Source of the DNA: Callorhinus ursinus
Lineage: Eukaryota; Chordata; Mammalia; Carnivora; Otariidae
Length of the DNA stretch: 64,000 nucleotides
Reading direction: 5' to 3'
Assembly (NCBI RefSeq): GCF_003265705.1
Contig: NW_020312966.1
Span: 22,644,898-22,708,897, forward strand
Shown here one piece after another: positions 49,895 through 60,004 of this stretch. Position numbers and translations under genes: made by a program. Under the pieces are notes generated by a model. It made no database searches. It saw only the letters and a program-made list of their open reading frames with translations, and was not told the origin of the DNA. Position 1 is the first letter of the stretch, and the number at the start of each line of letters is the position of its first letter.

Positions 49895-50230
49895 ACAGGG
49901 AAACGGTTCAGCAAGTAAATATTCAGCACCCGCGATGTGTTAGAAAATGTGCTAGGTACCAGGGATATAATTGTGAAGAAGAAGAGGAAGAAACAACATT
50001 TACTCAAGAGTTCTAGATACTGATCTAGGCATTTTACGTGTGTTAAGTCCTCCAGGAACTTACATTTGGGTGGCATACAGATGAGAACATTAGCAGATGC
50101 AGTACAGTGTGGTGAGGGCCAAGAGAGGGGTTTCTCAAGGGCATAGGGATCACATATCCTTGAGCAATGAATCAGAACTTGGGAGGAGCAAGAAGATTTC
50201 TGAGAGAAGATGGCATCAGTGTGAACTACT
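49895..50230 (+). mobile_element. Ancient mammalian repeat (same family as 646-1810)
   Basis: 'agcaagtaaatattcagcac', 'gtgctaggtaccagggatat', a GAAGAA-rich run and 'aggaacttacatttgggtgg'. It lies in the spacer of the inverted repeat. Confidence 0.5.
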
Positions 50231-50484
50231 TATGGGAAAGAGAAGCCCTCACCCTCTGAATTTCTGAACGGTGGGACAAAAACCTTGGCATTAGAAGCAG
50301 ATTGCAGACATATTGAGGACTTTTATACCTGCAGTGTATGAGCCCAACTCATATGGTTCAGCACACCAGAACAACACGTGTTAAAATGTATTACCTTTAC
50401 ATTGTATCATGTTTGCAATTTTCCCATGTATTAGCATTTGTTTTCAAAAACTCAGAAAGTTTCTAATGCTTACAGATTGAATTT

Positions 50485-50720
50485 GATCCTGACCATGATT
50501 TGCTTTGGCCAGTGGAATGTAAGCAGTTTTGCTGGGAACACAGGCTTTCAATAAGCTTGTGTGGTTTCGCTTGGTTCTAGTACTTCTGCCATCCACCATG
50601 ATAGAAACATGCCCAAAGCTGCTCAAAGTGCCTGCAGCTGGAGAAGTCTAGAACCTGACCTGATGTAGAGCTCTCCCATTCAACTCATAGACCTGTCCAC
50701 AGAAAAAACAAACAAACAAA
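50485..50720 (+). mobile_element. Old interspersed repeat remnant (family not assigned)
   Basis: Phrase 'gctttggccagtggaatgta' followed by 'agtacttctgccatccaccatg' resembles a common old LTR-like or DNA repeat of mammals. It abuts the right arm of the inverted repeat. Confidence 0.4.
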
Positions 50721-50934
50721 AACATGTTGCTCATGAGAAATCATGGAAATTTGGAGAGTTGCTTATTATGTTATGTTTTTGAGGCTAAGTGTTATGTCAG
50801 AGAAGAGCAAAGGTTACTTCTGTTGGGGGCTCTTTCATAGCTTCGTTATTCCACTCAGTCAGAAGTTCAGAATTCCCTGGACTACACTCCTTTGTAGCAG
50901 TTCAGTTATCAGATGTTATTAATCCCATGTTTGA

Positions 50935-51095
50935 AAGTATAAGTTTGGGAGTTAGCCTTCCTTGAATAGAACCTTAATTCTGCCACTTCCCAGTCAAGTA
51001 AATGTGGGCAAATGACTTGACTTGTCTTGATTTGCCTTTTTTTTTATTTGCATATAGCAGTAGTATAGTTTCTTTATGATAAGGATTACAATAAT
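50935..51095 (+). mobile_element. MIR remnant
   Basis: 'gaaccttaattctgccactt', 'cccagtcaagtaaatgtggg', 'caaatgacttgacttgtctt' in sense MIR order. Confidence 0.65.
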
Positions 51096-51099
51096 ATAG

Positions 51100-52425
51100 A
51101 TACACCGTTTTGTACAGTTTAGGGCAAATAGTAAATTGTTTAAAAACTAGACACCACTACATGATCCTGACTTTTCTACTCCCACCTCAAGTGAAATCTT
51201 CAGAATGTTTCATTCAACCTTCTTCTTCAGTCCATTATATTTCTTGTGATATTTTTGTGCCACCATGGCTTTTTAGTATTCCTGGGATGGTTGGTACTCT
51301 GAGGAGCACCTGGATTCCCACTCTTTAATTTTGGTTGACCTGCAAAGACCTAGACATCCTTGACAACTTAAACTTATTTTTAATAGACAATGCTAAAACC
51401 AAATAAAAGCTGGGTAGACTCTTGAGAAGATCATACTCTCAGAGATTCATTTTGGCTTCTTGCTGCTTTAGAGACCTCTGCAAAGAAGAAAAGAAGTGGT
51501 TGTAGCTTTCTCTAATGGAAATTTTTTTCCTGGCAAATGCATACTTTGATCGCATAGCAGGCTTTAATTCACAAAATGTCAGAGAGAAATACCGTTAGCT
51601 CATTTGGCCCTCCACAAGGAACTGTTTGGTCCAAGATCAGGTATCTTAGTGATCAAGGCTTTTTATTAATGTATATTCCTAAGCAGCCAACTATAGCCAC
51701 CACGTGGCAAGCTTATGTTTCAGAAATATGGCCGTCTTATAATAAAGATGTTTCCTTCATGAGGTCATGTTCCTGAATCATATGCTGGGTAATCCATGAT
51801 CCACTAAATCCATGAGGTAATGGGTCTGAAATACGTGCCATAAACCACAGCAATTTTTTGATGGGAAAACTGGACATGGATTATTCTATTTCCCTGAATG
51901 TCAGGGTGGTCAAGATGACTAAAACCCCCACCCCCACTTTTCCTCTTTTCTTTCACAAAGATAGACAAATATAAAACTACCCATTCTTTCAGAAGGAAAA
52001 GTGATGTATATTAAAAAAAAAAAAAATCTTCCTGCAAAGAAAGGAGGAACAACAATCTGACAGTTTGAAATGTAGCAAAGTATGTTGTGACAATTCCCCC
52101 TTCCAACATGCACACATTTAAACCATTAATATGAGTTTTTATCTGCTAATTAAGTTACAGAAATGAGGAAAAATCCTCACTTTGAAGGAAAAGGCATTAG
52201 TATAAAATCCAGACCAATTGATTTCAAAATAAACATATCTTTCCTTAGAAAGAGTCATCACACCCCTTGCCAGTGAAAGTCCCTTCTGGAGGCACACAAT
52301 CGAAGCTACTTTAAACGCAAATATATAAACATGTATGCACATATACTGCAAAAATCTTAGTAACCAACTGGCTTAAACCCTTCATTTTGTAGATGATGAG
52401 ACAAAGAGCTAACATTTTTAAATGC
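51100..52425. other. Unique sequence
   Basis: No gene or repeat recognised. An A-run lies at 52012-52026. Confidence 0.4.
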
Positions 52426-52429
52426 CATC

Positions 52430-52690
52430 TGTGGTGGTTTTAAAATACATCCATAATTTTTTTATAAGCTCCCCTCAAAAGATAGAGTCTCATTACTCTG
52501 TCCTTGAGAGTAAGGCGGACTTAGAGACTTACCTCTAAAGAATAGAATGTAGTGAAAATACTAGCACGTGACTTGTAAGACAAGGTCATAAATGGCCTTG
52601 CAGCCTCCTCCTCGCTTGCTCTTGGATGGCTTTCTCTGGGAGATGCCAACTGCCACATCCGTGTCTGTGGAAAGCCAGAGGAGGATGGCA
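52430..52690 (+). mobile_element. Old repeat remnant (family not assigned)
   Basis: Phrases 'aagctcccctcaaaagatag', 'gtaaggcggacttagagac', 'aatagaatgtagtgaaaat', 'gacaaggtcataaatggcc'. Its order is like that of the next element, so two related copies appear to lie head to tail. Confidence 0.45.
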
Positions 52691-53262
52691 GGCAGAACTC
52701 TAAGAAAGCCCCCAAGCTTCCCACCCCCTGGTGTACCCATCCTGTATAATCCCCTCCCCTTGAATGTGGACAGGACATAAGAATAGGAGTTTATATTACT
52801 CTCGTGACCACATATGGTTATACAGAAAAGGTGAAAGGATAGTCACTCCCATGATTATGTTATGTAAGCCTGTCATAGCAGACTGGAGAGATTCTTTGAG
52901 GAAATAAGTCATCATGTTAAGAGAGCGCCATGTGACTAGGACCTGAGGACAGCCTCTAGGAGCTCAGAGAGATGGCTAGCCAACATCCAGCAAGAAGACA
53001 GGGACCTCATTCTTACAGCCACAAGCAGCTGGATTTGGCAAACGATCTGTGTGAGCTTGGTTTAGGGCTCTGAGCTTAAGATGAGAATACAGCCCAGCCA
53101 ACATCTCCATTTCAGCCTCAGGAATGAACCCAAGCAGAAGACCCCATTTAACCTGTACCCTGCCTCCTTACTCATGGAAACTGTGAGATAGTAAATTTGT
53201 GTTGACTGAAGCCATTAAATTTGAGGCAATTTGTTACAAAGCAATAGAAAACTAATACAGAA
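52690..53262 (+). mobile_element. Old repeat remnant with 'gcaatagaaaactaatac' end
   Basis: Starts near aagcccccaagcttcccac and cccctccccttgaatgtgga and ends with ttgttacaaagcaatagaa followed by aactaatacag. That terminal motif is characteristic of a common old mammalian retroelement end, and it recurs at 54010-54062. Confidence 0.5.
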
Positions 53263-53456
53263 GTAAATGGAGGTCTTCTGCCAATAACTGGCATGGTGTG
53301 AATAAACCATCTTGGAAGAGCATCCTCGACACCAGTCGAGCACTCAGAAGACTGCAATTCTGGCTGACATCGTAACTGGAACTGCATGAGAGGCCCAAAG
53401 CTAGGACCACCCAGCTAGGCTGCTTATGAATCATGTTTTTAAAAATATTTTATAAT

Positions 53457-53930
53457 GTTTTGAAATCTTGAGGGGCCTAGCTTGCTGGGGAGAGACTATC
53501 ACTCAGGCCTAGCTAATTCCTACAGGTAACAAACAACTCACCTGCCATCACAAACACATTGCATCTGCAACTGACCAATCCTGGATCCACACCACTCACC
53601 ACTTCCTTTGTGTGACTCTCACATGCCAAGCCAATATTTCTCCTGCCCTAAATCGACCCACGACCAGGTACCAGACAACTAAAGACCACCCCTACAGTCC
53701 ACAGCCCACTGACGTTCTACTAGCCAATTCTAAGCTGTATCCCCTGCCTTGTTTTTCCTGCAGAAAACACAGTAAAGGCTCTGCTTTCTCCTTTCCCCTG
53801 TTTCTACCTCCTGCCTGAATCTACACTTCTCCATGCAGCCCCACATGGTACAGCATAACCCTTTATCTTGGCATTAGCCTCTCCATGTTGTCACACCGTC
53901 ATCTCCATTACAATCTCCTGTGTATTTTTT
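53457..53930 (+). mobile_element. LTR-like segment (possible ancient endogenous retrovirus solo LTR)
   Basis: The composition changes to C-rich text with cccctgccttgtttttcctg, then acagtaaaggctctgctttc resembling a degraded polyadenylation signal region, and a pyrimidine-rich 3' part, all typical of a gammaretrovirus-like LTR. No TG...CA ends or target duplication could be fixed, and no internal gag/pol/env sequence is present. Could instead be unrelated unique sequence. Confidence 0.4.
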
Positions 53931-53949
53931 AACACATTTTAACACATCT

Positions 53950-54065
53950 GCTCCCTAGTTTCTGAACCACAAAAACCATGTGAGATAATCAATATTTTCT
54001 TCTATTTTAAGCTGCTGAGAATTGGGGTACTTTGTTACGCAGCAATAGATGACTAATACACCGTC
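53950..54065 (+). mobile_element. Old repeat 3' end fragment
   Basis: Ends in the motif ttgttacgcagcaatagatg followed by actaatac, shared with 53235-53261. Confidence 0.5.
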
Positions 54066-54257
54066 TTTGCCTTGATTCCCTGGCAGGGCCAGAGATGTGA
54101 GTCCAGGTTCTTGATCCTCCTGGATGTAGGGTGAAGTAGCAAAAACAGCACGGACCCTGAACTCAGATTTCAGTTTAAATAAAAACTGCTGCCTACTTTC
54201 TTCTTGAGTTTGGTCATGTTCCCTTAATATCACTGAGGCACAATTTCCTCATTTTTA

Positions 54258-54452
54258 CAAAAAGATGTATTTATTTTAGAGAGAAAGAGAGAGAGTGAGT
54301 GCGGGGGGAAGGGGCAGAGGGAGAGAGAGTATTAAGCCAACTCCACGCTGAATGCAGAGCCTGTCAGGGGCTTGATCTCACAACCCTGAGACCCTGACCT
54401 GAGCCGGAATCAAGAGTTGGACACTTAATGAACTGTGCCACCCAGGCACCCC
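54258..54452 (-). mobile_element. can-SINE, minus strand (first of a pair)
   Basis: Tail complement aagatgtatttattttagag, GA-block and head complement gccacccaggcacccc. It is more diverged than its partner at 54461. Confidence 0.93.
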
Positions 54453-54460
54453 TCGTCACT

Positions 54461-54655
54461 TTTTTTTTTAAAAGATTTTACTTATTTATTTGACAGAGAG
54501 AAAGACAGCGAGAGGGAACACAAGCAGGGGGAGTGGGAGAGGGAGAAGCAGGCTTCCCGCTGAGCAGGGAGCCCAATGCGGGGTTCATCCCAGGACCTAG
54601 GATCATGATCTGAGCCGAAGACAGACACTTAACAACTGAGCCACCCAGGCGCCCC
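54461..54655 (-). mobile_element. can-SINE, minus strand (second of a pair)
   Basis: Tail complement tttaaaagattttacttatt, GA-block, box B complement region cccaggacctaggatcatg, and head complement gccacccaggcgcccc. It is separated from the first SINE by only about eight bases (ctcgtcac), which look like a modified copy of the target sequence. Confidence 0.95.
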
Positions 54656-54794
54656 ATCCCCTCCTCATTTTTAAAACTGAAACAATACCTAACTCATCAG
54701 TATTTTATGAGATTTTTGAGAACTGAGCAAGATAAAGCTTATAAAGGGCTTTGCATGGCATTGAAGTTTAGTAAATATTAGTTCTTTCTTTTTT

Positions 54795-55574
54795 AATCTC
54801 TCCATTGTCATTGAAACAACTACAGTTAATAACTCATTGCTAATACAAAGAAATTTTGTCAGTCCTAAGATCCCTGGCAAAATTTCTTTGTATAAGCAAC
54901 TAACATTTGAAGATAATGGTGAAGGACTGTGGCTGGAATCAGAACAGGGAAATTAACAAGACATCAATCTGCATATGAACAAGAAGATGAATCATCATCA
55001 CCATCTTGACAAGTTTCAGTATCCCGTTGAGTATATTTCACAATCTTGGGTTGCTGAAGTGAAAGGAGCCATGTTCTTTAGACAGAGCTGGAGCATTGTG
55101 CCAGATCAGCACTGTTTTGAAAAAGAGGTGGAAGAGAGGTGGGTGCTCTTGTTTGTCTGTGCAGCTCCTATCTATTGCTAAAACCTCCATCCCATCTTCC
55201 TATCTTTACAGTGACCTACTTTTTCCTGAGGGATATCATGTAATAAAAAAAAAAAAAAAAATGGATCCATGCCAGTTAGCTTACTTATATATCGCCTTAT
55301 CTAATAAATCATGTCAGCAAGATGTATCAAAGATGACTTTCAAGGAGTTTATACCTAGTTGAAATAAAAGCTATAATATATAAAAATAAAAATAAAAACC
55401 ATGTGATAAACAACTAGACCCCAACAGTGATAATGAAGACCCAAATAGGTGCTCTAGGTTGATTATTTTGAAATGAGATCATCTCCAAAATCTTAATGAA
55501 TTTGGATATTTACCTTTTCAATACTGGAAATGTGGAAATGAAACTCCCTACTCTATAAACAAAATAAATTTTTC
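54795..55574. other. Unique sequence
   Basis: Nothing recognised except an A-run at 55244-55260 and (taaaaa)n at 55376-55396. The 88-codon frame at 55096-55362 reads through the A-run and has no known domain. Confidence 0.4.
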
Positions 55575-57225
55575 TCTTATGGTTTGTGCTATAAAAGAAA
55601 TTTTTGGCTAACCAAATTTTAAAAAAATGTTTTTTCTGTTTTCTAGAAGTTCTGTAGTTTTAAATTTGATGTTTAGGCCTATGATCCATTTTGACTTATT
55701 TTTTTATTTGGTATAAAATAAGTATGAATATTCAATTGTTCTATCACCATTTGTTGAAAAAGTATCCCTTCCTTATTGATTTACTTGGGTAACATTGTCA
55801 AAAATCAAATGATCATGTATGCATTTATTTTGAACTTACCTATTCTGTTCCATTGACCTGTATGTCTACTTATATCAATACCAGATAGCCTTGTGTACAG
55901 TAGCTTCATCATTAGTTCTGAAATCAAGTAGTGTAAGTCATCCAATTTTGCTCTTCTCATTAAAAATTATTTGGGCTTTTATCAAAAGGAATGAGATCTT
56001 GCCATTTGCAACGACGTGGATGGAACTGGAGGGTGTTATGCTTAGTGAAATAAGTCAGTCAGAGAAAGACATGTATCATATGACCTCACTGATATGAGGA
56101 ATTCTTAATCTCAGGAACAAACTGAGGGTTGCTGGAGTGGTCGGGGGTGGGAGGGATGGGGTGGCTGGGTGATAGACATTGGGGAGGGTATGTGCTACAG
56201 TGAGCGCTGTGAATTGTGTAAGACTGTTGAATCACAGATCTGTACTTCTGAAACAAATAACGCAACATATTTTAAGAAAAAAGTAAAAGAAGAAGATAGC
56301 AGGAGAGGAAGAATGAAGGGGAGTAAGTCAGAGGGGGAGACGAACCAGGAGAGATGATGGACTCTGAAAAACAAACTGAGGTTTCTAGAGGGGAGGAGGG
56401 TAGGGGGATGGGTTATCCTGGTGATGGGTATTAAAGAGGGCACGTTCTGCATGGAGCACTGGGTGTTATGAACAAACAATGAATCATGGAACACTACACC
56501 AAAACAAATGATGTAATATATGGTGATTAACATAACAATAAAAAATTAAAAAAAATTATTTGGGCTTTTCTATGTCCTTTGTATGAACATATAAATTTAA
56601 GAAATGTCAATTAATTGATACAAAAATTACATGTCAGTGTTGATTGAGATTTAAAAATACATATATATCATATATGTATAATATAATAAAAATATATATT
56701 ATATATTATAAGTATATATATATTACTGTGAGGAGAATTGACATCTTAATAGCATAGAAACTTCCAATCCATAAATACAGTCTATGTCTTCATGATATGT
56801 CTTTAATTTATCTCAGCAATATTTTATAATTGTAAAATACAGCTATTGCTTGTATTTTTTAAGGCTATCCCTACATTTTCTCATTATAATACTATTATAA
56901 ATATTTGTTTTAATTTTAATCTCCAATTTTTTCACTGCTAGTCTGTAGAACTGCAATTGAATTTTATAGAAAGAGCTTGTATCCTGTGACATCAACTCAC
57001 TTAATAGATCTAGTAGTTTTTCTTTAGTAGATGATCATTTCTTTCATCAAAAGAAATATAGCTTAGTTTCTTCTTTAAAATCTGTATGCCTTTTATTTCA
57101 TCTTCCTCCTCTTTTGCCACTTTCCCAATCCTGGGAGTAAAACATACAGTTAATCACCTTTGAGAGTAATGTTAGCTATAGATTTTTCATAGATACCCTT
57201 TGTCAGGTTAAGAAAATTCCTAGTA
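55575..57225 (-). mobile_element. Old L1 (L1M-like), antisense, interrupted twice
   Basis: On the plus strand it reads as the antisense of ORF2 downstream of the reverse transcriptase, with 'gtttaggcctatgatccatt', 'tcaccatttgttgaaaaagt', 'ctgttccattgacctgtatg', 'agaattgacatcttaatagc', 'tgtatgccttttatttcatc' and 'gataccctttgtcaggttaa'. The first interruption is at 55981-56550; the second is the long L1 beginning at 57226. An AT-rich run lies at 56650-56727. It is the host of both younger L1s. Confidence 0.85.
55981..56550 (+). mobile_element. 5'-truncated young L1 with 19-bp target duplication
   Basis: Inserted into the older antisense L1. The 19-bp target duplication aaaaattatttgggctttt is present exactly at 55962-55980 and 56551-56569. 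The element starts inside the final ORF2 codons (matching 63697-63700 onwards of the long L1) and includes a complete 3' UTR with two G-rich blocks (56142-56164 and 56389-56412) and an aataaa tail. The antisense 112-codon frame (56195-56533) is the mirror of the 3' UTR, not a gene. Confidence 0.97.
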
Positions 57226-58255
57226 TGGGAGGCGGAGCAAGATGGCAGAGGAGTAGGAGACCTCGATTTCGTCTGGTCTCAGGAATTCAGCTGAATAGGG
57301 ATCAAACCATTCTGAACACCTACGAACTCAACAGGAGATGGAAGAAGAGAGTAGCAACAACTCTCTGAACAGAGAAGCGACCACTTCCTGGAAGGTAGGA
57401 CTTGCAGAGAAGTGAATCGGAGGCGATATTCGGGAGGATAGATGGCGGGGAAGGGGGCCTCCATCGGCCGCTTCTGGCAAGTGCTAGAGCCGCAGAGCAC
57501 AAAATCGGACCTTTTAGAAGTCGGCTCCGCGGAGGGACGTCGCTCCAGTGGCTAAGCGGGGAGTGGAATCCTCCCGGGACAGTGTGGTCTCAGGACCCTC
57601 GGGGTCACAGAGAGACCGGGGGTGCCTGAGTGCGGCAGAGCTCCCAGGTATCGGAGCGGGGAAGCCGGCTGCAGAGACAGAGCTGAGGCGCGGGCTCTCA
57701 GCTCGGGGTGGCCATAAACTGTGATCCGCGGCCCAGTCGGGCCACTGCTCCTCCAGCAGGGACCCAACAAGCGGCAGATCCGGGGAGACTCCTCTTCCTC
57801 CCCCGGGAGGAGCAGCGCGGGAGCGCACCGCACGGATCTGCTGGGTTTGGAGACTCCACACGGGGTCGGGTGCCAGAGATACAAATGCTGGGTCACAGGC
57901 CGGGTGAGCGCGGAGTGCGGCCGGAGACCGGGGACACGGGAGTGACTGCTTTTCTCTGGGGGCGCACTGAGGGGCGGGGCCCCGAGTTCTCGGCTCCTCC
58001 GGGTGGAGATTGGGAGGCCACCATTTTCGCCCTGGTCCTCCAAAGCTGTACCGAGAGCTTGCAGGGAACAAAAGCTCCTGAGAGCAAACCCGAGCAGCTT
58101 GCTTAGCCCAGACCGACAAGGGCGGGGCAATTCCGCCTCCGGCAAAGACATTTGGGAACCACGGCAACAGGCCCCGCCCCCAGAAGATCAGCACGAACAG
58201 CCAGCAAGCCAAGACCAAGTTTACCGATCAAGGAGAACGGGAGAACTCCAGGGCT
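57226..58255 (+). promoter_or_regulatory. L1 5' UTR promoter region with CpG-rich core and YY1-like motif
   Basis: The caagatggc motif at 57238-57246, about 13 bases from the element's start, has the placement and sequence of the YY1 site that sets the start of transcription in other mammalian L1s. From about 57400 to 58250 the sequence is GC-rich with many CpGs (gcggccgc-like, ccggagaccg, cgcggag), in strong contrast to the AT-rich surroundings. In a genome this would be a methylation-controlled internal promoter. Function is inferred from known L1 biology. Confidence 0.75.
57514..58218 (-). other. Long antisense open frame in L1 5' UTR (234 codons, uncertain)
   Basis: A 234-codon open frame runs antisense through the GC-rich 5' UTR, overlapping a second antisense frame at 57552-58151 (199 codons) and a 132-codon sense frame (57708-58106). 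Stops are rare in GC-rich DNA, so openness alone is weak evidence. Primate L1 has a short antisense ORF0 in its 5' UTR, which is the reason to list this. There is no recognisable domain, and proline- and serine-rich composition is what GC-rich chance frames give. Confidence 0.25.
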
Positions 58256-58357
58256 AGGGGAATACTGCACATAGAATTCATGGCTTTTTTTATCCATGAT
58301 TCATTAGTTCATCAAAGTTAATTTTTTAACTGTTTTTTTTTCAATTTTGCTTTTTCC

Positions 58358-58834
58358 CTTTTTCAACCAACATCTTAATCCCTTTTTTAAAAAAAACATT
58401 TTTTATTTTTCATTTTTAGAGTCATATTTTATCCCTTCATAGTAGTTACCCTTATTTTTGGCATATATATATAAGTTGTTCTCTCTTTAAAATTTTGAGA
58501 TACAGTTTCTTCTAACAGATCAAAATATACCCTAAATCACTAGTGTATGGCTCTGTTCTAGTCTCCTGCCTGATCACATTCTCTCCCTTTTTTCTTTTTT
58601 TTTTTAATCTTCTTCTTTCTTTTTTCCAACAACTTATCAATTCCTTTTATAAAACCTTTTATAATTTTCATCTTTACAGTCATTTTCCATCCCTTCATTG
58701 TATCAACCCTTATTTTGTACATATATGTCTTTCTTCCTTTAAAATTTTAGGAGGCACTTTTTTCTAACAGACCAAAATACACCCAAAATCTAGTGTGTGG
58801 CACTGATCTATGCACTAGCCTGATCATATTTAAT
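58358..58834 (+). repeat. Tandem repeated T-rich module in L1 5' UTR, two copies
   Basis: Copy A (58358-58584) and copy B (about 58621-58834) share ordered text: ccaac...cttatcaa or cttaatcc, cattttc/tatcccttcat, cccttatttt, tttaaaatttt, tttctaacag and ctagtgt(a/g)tgg. The period is about 252 bases and identity looks moderate, with several indels. It lies between the CpG-rich part and ORF1. Confidence 0.75.
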
Positions 58835-59026
58835 CATATTCTGCTTTTTTTGTATTGTTGTTTTTGTTTTTATCTTTTTTTATTTTCTCTCTTTATTTTT
58901 TCTTTCTTTCGCTTTCTTTTCCGCTGGTTTCAGGTCTTTTCTGATTTGTATAGAGTATATTTGCTGGGGACGTTGTTAACCTGTTAGCATTTTGTTCTCT
59001 CATTCATCTATTCTCCTCTGGACAAA

Positions 59027-59990
59027 ATGACAAGATGAAAAAAATCACCTCAGCAAAAAGAACAAGAGGTAGTACAGTCTGCCAGGGACCTACTCAATAC
59101 GGACATTAGTACGTTGTCGGACCTAGAGTTCAGAATCATGACTTTAAAGATACTAGCTGGGCTTGAAAAAAGCGTGGAAGTTATTAGAGAACCCCTTTCT
59201 GGAGAAATAAAAGAACCAAAATCTAACCAAGTCGAAATCAAAAAGGCTATTGATGAGGTGCAATCAAAAATGGGGGCACTAACTGCTAGGATAAATGAGG
59301 CAGAAGAGAGGATCAGTGATCTAGAAGAACAAATGATGGAAAATAAAGAGGCTGAGAAAAAGAGAGAGAAACAACTACAGGATCACGAGGGCAGAATTCG
59401 AGAGATAAGCGATACGATAAGATGAAACAACATTAGAATAATTGGGATCCCAGAAGAAGAAGAAAGAGAGAGAGAGGCAGAAGGTATATTGGAGCAAACA
59501 ATAGCAGAGAACTTACCTAATGTGGGGAAGGAAACAGGCATCAAAATCCAGGAGGCACAGAGAAACCCTCTCAAAATCAATAATACTAGGTCAACACCCC
59601 GACATCTAATAGTAAAACTTACGAGTCTCAGAGACAAAAAGAAAATCCTGAAAGCAGCTCGGGAGAAGAGATATGTAACCTATAATGGTAGAAATATTAG
59701 ATTGGCAACAGACCTATCCACAGAGACCTGGCAGGCCAGAAAGGACTGGCATGATACCTTCAGAGCACTAAACGGGAAAAATATGCAGCCAAGAATACTA
59801 TATCCAGCAAGGCTCTCACTGAAAATAGAAGGAGAGATAAAAAGCTTCCAGGACAAACAAAAACTAAAGGAATTTGCAAACATGAAACCAGCCCTCCAAG
59901 AAATATTGAGAGGGGTCCTCTCAGCAGAGAGAGAGCCTAAAAGCAGCATAGATCAGAAAGGAACACAGACAATATACAGTCACAGTCACC
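59027..59990 (+). pseudogene. L1 ORF1 (RNA-binding coiled-coil protein), broken
   Basis: L1 ORF1 protein forms trimers that bind L1 RNA and act as nucleic acid chaperone in the cytoplasmic ribonucleoprotein. The start ATG is 59027, followed directly by a TGA at codon 4 (59036-59038); downstream the frame reads correctly (QQKEQEVV, DLLNTDI), so this is a true start with a nonsense change. A second TGA at 59423-59425 interrupts the end of the coiled-coil region. The coiled coil (residues about 45-130: VEIKKAIDEVQSKM, INEAEERISDLEEQM) is followed by RRM (NNIRIIGIPEEE) and the C-terminal domain (RNIRLATDLSTETWQARKDW). Both stops fit CGA-to-TGA changes. The frame then runs without a stop into ORF2, which begins at 60005. 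Confidence 0.9.
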
Positions 59991-60004
59991 TTACAGGCCA
60001 TTCA

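Larger units (their letters stand above)
48895..50484. repeat. Long inverted repeat: 171-bp arms, 1.25-kb spacer
   Basis: Left arm 48895-49065 and the reverse complement of the right arm 50314-50484 are collinear over 171 bases with no gap. By eye they differ at about eight positions, nearly all transitions, so about 95% identity. The shared core includes attgcaaacatgatacaa and ctgaaccatatgagttggg. The arms are not a recognised transposon. The spacer carries unrelated MIR and an old repeat fragment, which argues against a simple transposon with terminal inverted repeats. Confidence 0.9.
54135..54790 (+). mobile_element. MIR split by two can-SINEs
   Basis: The left MIR half is about 54135-54257 (ctgaactcagatttcagt... 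then 'aatttcctcattttta'). The right half is about 54663-54790 ('aaaactgaaacaatacctaa', 'gtattttatgagatttttga', 'aagggctttgcatggcattg'). The two SINEs between them are listed separately. The 11-bp sequence cctcattttta is present exactly at both edges (54247-54257 and 54663-54673). Confidence 0.8.

Noticed and set aside
48895..50484. Reading the inverted repeat as a DNA transposon with long terminal inverted repeats
   Set aside because: No target duplication at the outer edges was seen and the spacer consists of unrelated ancient repeats rather than a transposase region.
57402..58257. CpG island of a host gene
   Set aside because: The island lies precisely within the 5' UTR of a full-length L1 and is explained by it.
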